Below, in pieces: positions 21,101 to 24,385 of a stretch of DNA of 24,385 nucleotides. The notes below the pieces were generated by a model, which saw only the letters and a program-made list of their open reading frames with translations, did not search any database and was not told the DNA's origin. The translations under genes and the position numbers were made by a program. Origin of the DNA: Perkinsus chesapeaki. Lineage: Eukaryota > Perkinsozoa > Perkinsida > Perkinsidae. Positions within the stretch are counted from its first letter, which is position 1. Each line of letters starts with the position of its first letter. The stretch lies in NCBI GenBank assembly GCA_013115145.1, contig JAAPAO010000543.1:1-24385 (forward strand), given 5' to 3'.

Positions 21101-23243
21101 TAGAGCTGGAAAGGGAAAAAATTTAAGCGCTTCATGGGAGCTTATTTGGTGAAACGAATTTCATCAAAAGACGTTCTCGACCGTCTTACACTATACACGT
21201 TTTCGTTACGCATTCAGCGCTGAAAAGTTTGAGTAGTGATTTAACACGCTTGAGAGTTCTCTCGCTTGCAAGCGGAGAGTTCATTATGGAGCTGCCCACC
21301 TATGGATTGAACTAAGCGGCGCTGGCAAAGCGAGATGCCGATCCCTTCAGAGAGCCAGAGCAGCGGCGAAACCTACTCCGTGGTGGTGAGCCGATAGTTT
21401 ATAATATTGTGTACCGTCCTCACAAACACTAGGACGTCCTATTGTATAGGATGATTAATAACACTAAAGCGACTATTAGAGCTAACAATCGCAATCGAGC
21501 TCTCCAGGTCCGCCGCCTCTCCTGCCTCAATTCTTTTCCCCCTACCTGAACATGCATTCCATTATTAACCATCTGCTGTCGGACAGTATTCTTGAATGCC
21601 TCCCCACCGACTTTAGACTGTACCAGAGCTGTCAAGGCCGTCCTGACTCCCTGAGCCCAGGCATCCGCCTCGGCATCGTTAGCAGCTAATTTAGTTGGTG
21701 ATGGGTTAGATGGACTCAGCGAGGTGAGCACCTGATGGGCACCATAGGAGTTGGCATGAGCCCCTGGGCTGGCTAAATCAAGCCCAAAGGACCCGTATAG
21801 TCTAATGACGTAGAGTAACAGCAGTCAACTACAATAGTAAATGTATATAATGATATAATCGCTATGTGAAATTCGTTACCGATAAGACAACACACATATA
21901 TGTATAGCCATGGCCAACGCGAGGGACGAGCTTTTTCGGATTCAGCAAACCCTGTCGGCCAATATGCCATGGTTGAGGAGGACGAGTTAAGGCTCCCTCT
22001 GCGCCAGCTCCAGCGACTACTATCGAATGACCGGTTTGAACCCCCAATTTCGTCCGTTATATTTGCACTGCTAAAGTAAAGCAGCCATCCCGTCCATAGT
22101 ACCACAATCTCAACTTCCTTGCCACCAGCTAAGGCCAGACCAGTCATGTCCGCCTGTTGCAGCTCCCCTCCTTCCTTCCGGAGATCGCTGCTGAACATTC
22201 TGATAGAATTTTCGTCTCTGATGTCGAACAGGGATGATATCACAGCCCGCAAAGTAGTGATGTCTGTGGTCTCAATCTCTATCTGCTGCGTTTGCATCTC
22301 GTAAAGTATCTTAGCTCGAACCTCGACTTTCGCATTCGGTACCGAGTTAACAGACACCATAGGTGCCGCGGTATCTTTCGAGCTCTCAGCCTTGCTTTTT
22401 GCGATAGCTCTTCCCAGCGCACCACGGCTTGCCCTCAGCCATCCATCGTTGACAGCGGGCACCGTGTAGCCCGGATCAGCGCCGACGATTTTCTGCCAGC
22501 CGCACGCGGTCATTACGGCTTCACCTTCGGGAGTGCCCAACCCTGCCTGAGTAATAGCCTTGTTATGCAGCTTGACTGTCCTGAATTTGGTCTCGGACGG
22601 TCGGTTCAATACATTATTAACAAGTTTAAGGATCAACTCTTGGCCTTCCAGGCTCAACTTGGATGTAGCCAGCGCCACAGAGGCCGATGCTCCCGATAGG
22701 GCTTTCCAGGACTGCAGGCAGTTGACCATACCGCTCGGCCCCCCTTGCAAGGCTCGCATGACCTCCATACGACCGTCAGGGACACAGGACTAACAATAAT
22801 AAGCCTCGAGGAGCTAGCCACTGAGGCCTTACCTCTCCGTCGTAGTTGAGGACCTTCAGCGAGGGTATGCCACGAACGCCAAAGGTCTGGCTGAGCCATT
22901 GGGCTTGGGCACGATCGGAGTAGGCCAAGGCCAGCCAGTCACCATGCTCATTACGAAAGTAATCAAGCATATCCGACTCACTTCTATCGGAGCTCACAAA
23001 AACGATCTAAAGATACGCCCAGGAATCTTCATAGTGCGATACCTCCGCTCCTACCTCGAGCTTTATGCCCACCGACTTGGCCAGCTGATAGAACTGTTTC
23101 AGCATTGGTGTGAACTGACGGCACGGAGGGCACCAGTGGGCCGAGAAGTAGAGACAGACTACCGTCTGGTCATCGGGGACCGGCGCTGGCTGACCTGACT
23201 TGGTGATCAGAGGAAGGTTCGCTCTTGCTAAAAAACCGGACAT
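18132..23243 (-). CDS. Cytosolic peptide:N-glycanase with thioredoxin, PUB and jacalin-like domains
   Basis: PNGase removes N-glycans from misfolded glycoproteins exported from the ER, working with p97/Cdc48. Twelve exons: 23243-23055, 23006-22833, 22789-22103, 21731-21546, 21105-20994, 20570-20401, 20358-20212, 20167-20055, 20012-19856, 19635-19246, 18770-18361, 18207-18132; 936 residues, all junctions in phase. Domains: thioredoxin/tryparedoxin fold with WCPPC (1-135); PUB domain (165-225, LKLVNNVLNRPSE); ubiquitin-like stretch (275-350); transglutaminase core (410-610) with zinc CxxC pairs (CAAC, CTVC) and catalytic C538 (GRCGEWANC), H565 (ATDHVW) and D582 (HVDPCE); SGSVEW-like motif as in other PNGases (GRQTGSVEWRRERGELG); then one jacalin-like lectin domain (EYI-like YITEVTGRSGSWIDYL, GFKVGCGGHLHNIGVY) in place of the animal PAW domain. 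A short Ala-rich helix ends it. The catalytic core is certain. The ubiquitin-like call and the last 25 residues are less so. Confidence 0.9.
18234..18266. repeat. AT-rich palindromic element, copy C
   Basis: GGAAAATTTTAGG and CGAAAAATTCC arms around a TTCGC core, inside the last PNGase intron (18208-18360). On the minus strand it resembles the element at 8050-8072. The intron acceptor used in the model lies just beyond it. Confidence 0.4.
21252..21282. repeat. Palindrome bracketed by 8-bp direct repeats, in a PNGase intron
   Basis: A perfect 12-nt palindrome CGCTTGCAAGCG (21263-21274) is flanked by direct repeats GAGAGTTC at 21252-21259 and 21275-21282. It lies in the 440-nt intron 21106-21545. 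The layout resembles a tiny insertion with target duplication, but the size is far below any known element. Confidence 0.5.
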
Positions 23244-23504
23244 TTTGAAAAATACTTCGGGGGAAGTGTGAAGACTGGAAACGCAACACAGTGAAGGAAA
23301 TCCACGAGCAAAGATAATAGAGGAGGTGGCTGGCATCCTCAGAGGGGCAATAATCGCTACCGAAGGAATCTTACAGTTAACCGCGAAAGATACGAATGAG
23401 GTCAGATACACCACATCTGCTCCTCGGCGATTTTGACAACCATACCATGGCACGCTTTCATGTACAAACGGCGTCTGCATACCTTCTTGAGCACACAAAA
23501 AATT
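23244..23504. promoter_or_regulatory. Spacer with the presumed PNGase promoter
   Basis: A 261-nt gap between the 3' end of the minus-strand mitochondrial gene and the PNGase start codon. No clear TATA or initiator element was seen. The open frame running through it is a 5' extension of PNGase exon 1 without a better start. Confidence 0.3.
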
Positions 23505-24073
23505 CTAGTTTCTAGCTGACTCCAAACGGTCGGCTCTCTCCTGTTGGATGGCCCTATCGGCCTCCCTAGCCTTGCGGAGGGTATTGGCATCGGCCATGTC
23601 GGCAACCTTCTTAGTAGGATCTCGCTCAACCGAGATACGGTCATGTTCCCAGCTGGAGGACTCCCCTTGGCAGGACTCTTTGTCCTCGGCCATCTCAGAG
23701 TAGGCGGCAGCGTGTAGGCGAGCATCATACCTGATAACGGCTAGGTCGGCTCTACTAGAGGCCCTTCGAGGCCCTACATGTGTTTCCAATGGCTCACAAT
23801 AGCAGCGGCGTCCTTCTCCTTGAGAGCTGCTTTGGGATCGTCAATAAAGTCCTCTAGCTCGAGCGCTAGGGTTTTAATACGGTAACTGTTTACGGTTCTG
23901 GGGTCCTCGGCAGGGAACTCGCGGTCAAGACGCTCTGAGACGGCAATGAGAAGGCCGAAGACCAGATGCTTACTAGCGACGTCTTCATAGTCCTTCCAGG
24001 AAGCGAAGCTCCTTTGAGCCAAGGCCCTTAAGGGCGCAGCCCTGGTGATGGCAACTGTCGTCCTAGTTAGCAT
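23505..24073 (-). CDS. Mitochondrial protein of unknown function
   Basis: Two exons, 24073-23778 and 23730-23505, joined over a 47-nt intron (GTAGGG...TATCAG) in phase, giving 173 residues. The N-terminus MLTRTTVAITRAAPLRALAQ lacks acidic residues, is rich in Arg, Ala and Thr, and is followed by RSFAS; this is a typical mitochondrial targeting peptide. The remainder is mainly helical and highly charged (LALELEDFIDDPKAALKEKD; TLRKAREADRAIQQERADR), the latter compatible with a coiled coil. No family was recognised. It could be a lineage-specific subunit of a mitochondrial complex, which is only a guess from size and composition. Confidence 0.75.
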
Positions 24074-24385
24074 TTGTAAAGAGCAACGGGACGGATCTTG
24101 AAGAACTGCGCCAGAGAGCGCGTTGGGGAAATGCTAGGCGATGCAAGATAAGCAAGTCGAGTCATGTTATCTAAATTTATATTTGTTGCTTAGGATTGAA
24201 CTATACCTTGCTGTATGTGGCGTGTGACCGATTGAGATAATTCCCAAATCGCGTTTTTCATCGGCGCCAACTTGAAGCTCTAAGTATCTTATCCAGCAAA
24301 AGATACACCATGTGTTGCGTATTAGGCAAATCAGTAGTAGAATCAAGGACTACCAAAGACTCCGTATTACTTAAGACATCAGACA
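24074..24385. other. Spacer at the right end, nothing supported
   Basis: Upstream of the mitochondrial gene; likely contains its promoter. No frame or RNA gene was recognised before the window ends. Confidence 0.4.

Noticed and set aside
21429-23243. Two separate genes: thioredoxin-PUB with a membrane tail, and PNGase
   Set aside because: The donor at 21545 and acceptor at 21106 join in phase to the segment that precedes the transglutaminase core in other PNGases, and no start codon was found for a separate PNGase. Kept as an alternative isoform finding instead.

Overview
This window is nuclear DNA of a eukaryotic protist. Genes are broken by many short GT-AG introns (mostly 38-50 nt, a few of 200-475 nt). 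When the introns are removed by hand, almost every junction is phase-compatible and rebuilds a recognisable protein. Gene style and content fit an alveolate of the Perkinsus type; that placement is inference, because no rRNA or organellar marker is present. All exon models below were built by eye from splice consensus, reading phase and family motifs.

Layout. 900-2241 (-): transmembrane C3HC4 RING E3 ligase, 9 exons. 2603-3122 (-): 3' part of an unrecognised gene. 3626-4400 (-): two-exon gene that resembles Mediator subunit 20. 4784-5134 (-): doubtful ORF. 5978-6653 and 7563-6932 (+): two tandem UBC13/UBE2N-type E2 genes, with a strongly structured hairpin between them. 8253-9043 (+): small four-exon gene of unknown function with an acidic LIR-like C-terminus. 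9614-14110 (+): about 17 exons joining a formimidoylglutamate deiminase (HutF) to an M20 zinc amidohydrolase in one reading frame. 14263-14335 (+): elongator tRNA-Met. 14444-15940 (-): intronless F-box-like protein with a basic tail. 16018-17120 (-): catechol O-methyltransferase-like gene, 5' end unresolved. 17283-17642 (-): small secreted protein. 18132-23243 (-): a 12-exon cytosolic peptide:N-glycanase with thioredoxin, PUB, ubiquitin-like, transglutaminase-core and jacalin-like lectin parts. 23505-24073 (-): two-exon protein with a mitochondrial presequence.

How the genes relate. Five of the loci belong to ubiquitin, ERAD or protein-quality work: a membrane RING E3, two K63-chain E2s, an F-box-like protein and PNGase. 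The HutF-M20 gene stands apart. It looks like a bifunctional enzyme for the last steps of histidine catabolism, in which the M20 half could replace the usual N-formylglutamate deformylase. That fusion and the composite PNGase are the two strongest novelties. A retained intron in the PNGase gene would also encode a tail-anchored, catalytically dead form.
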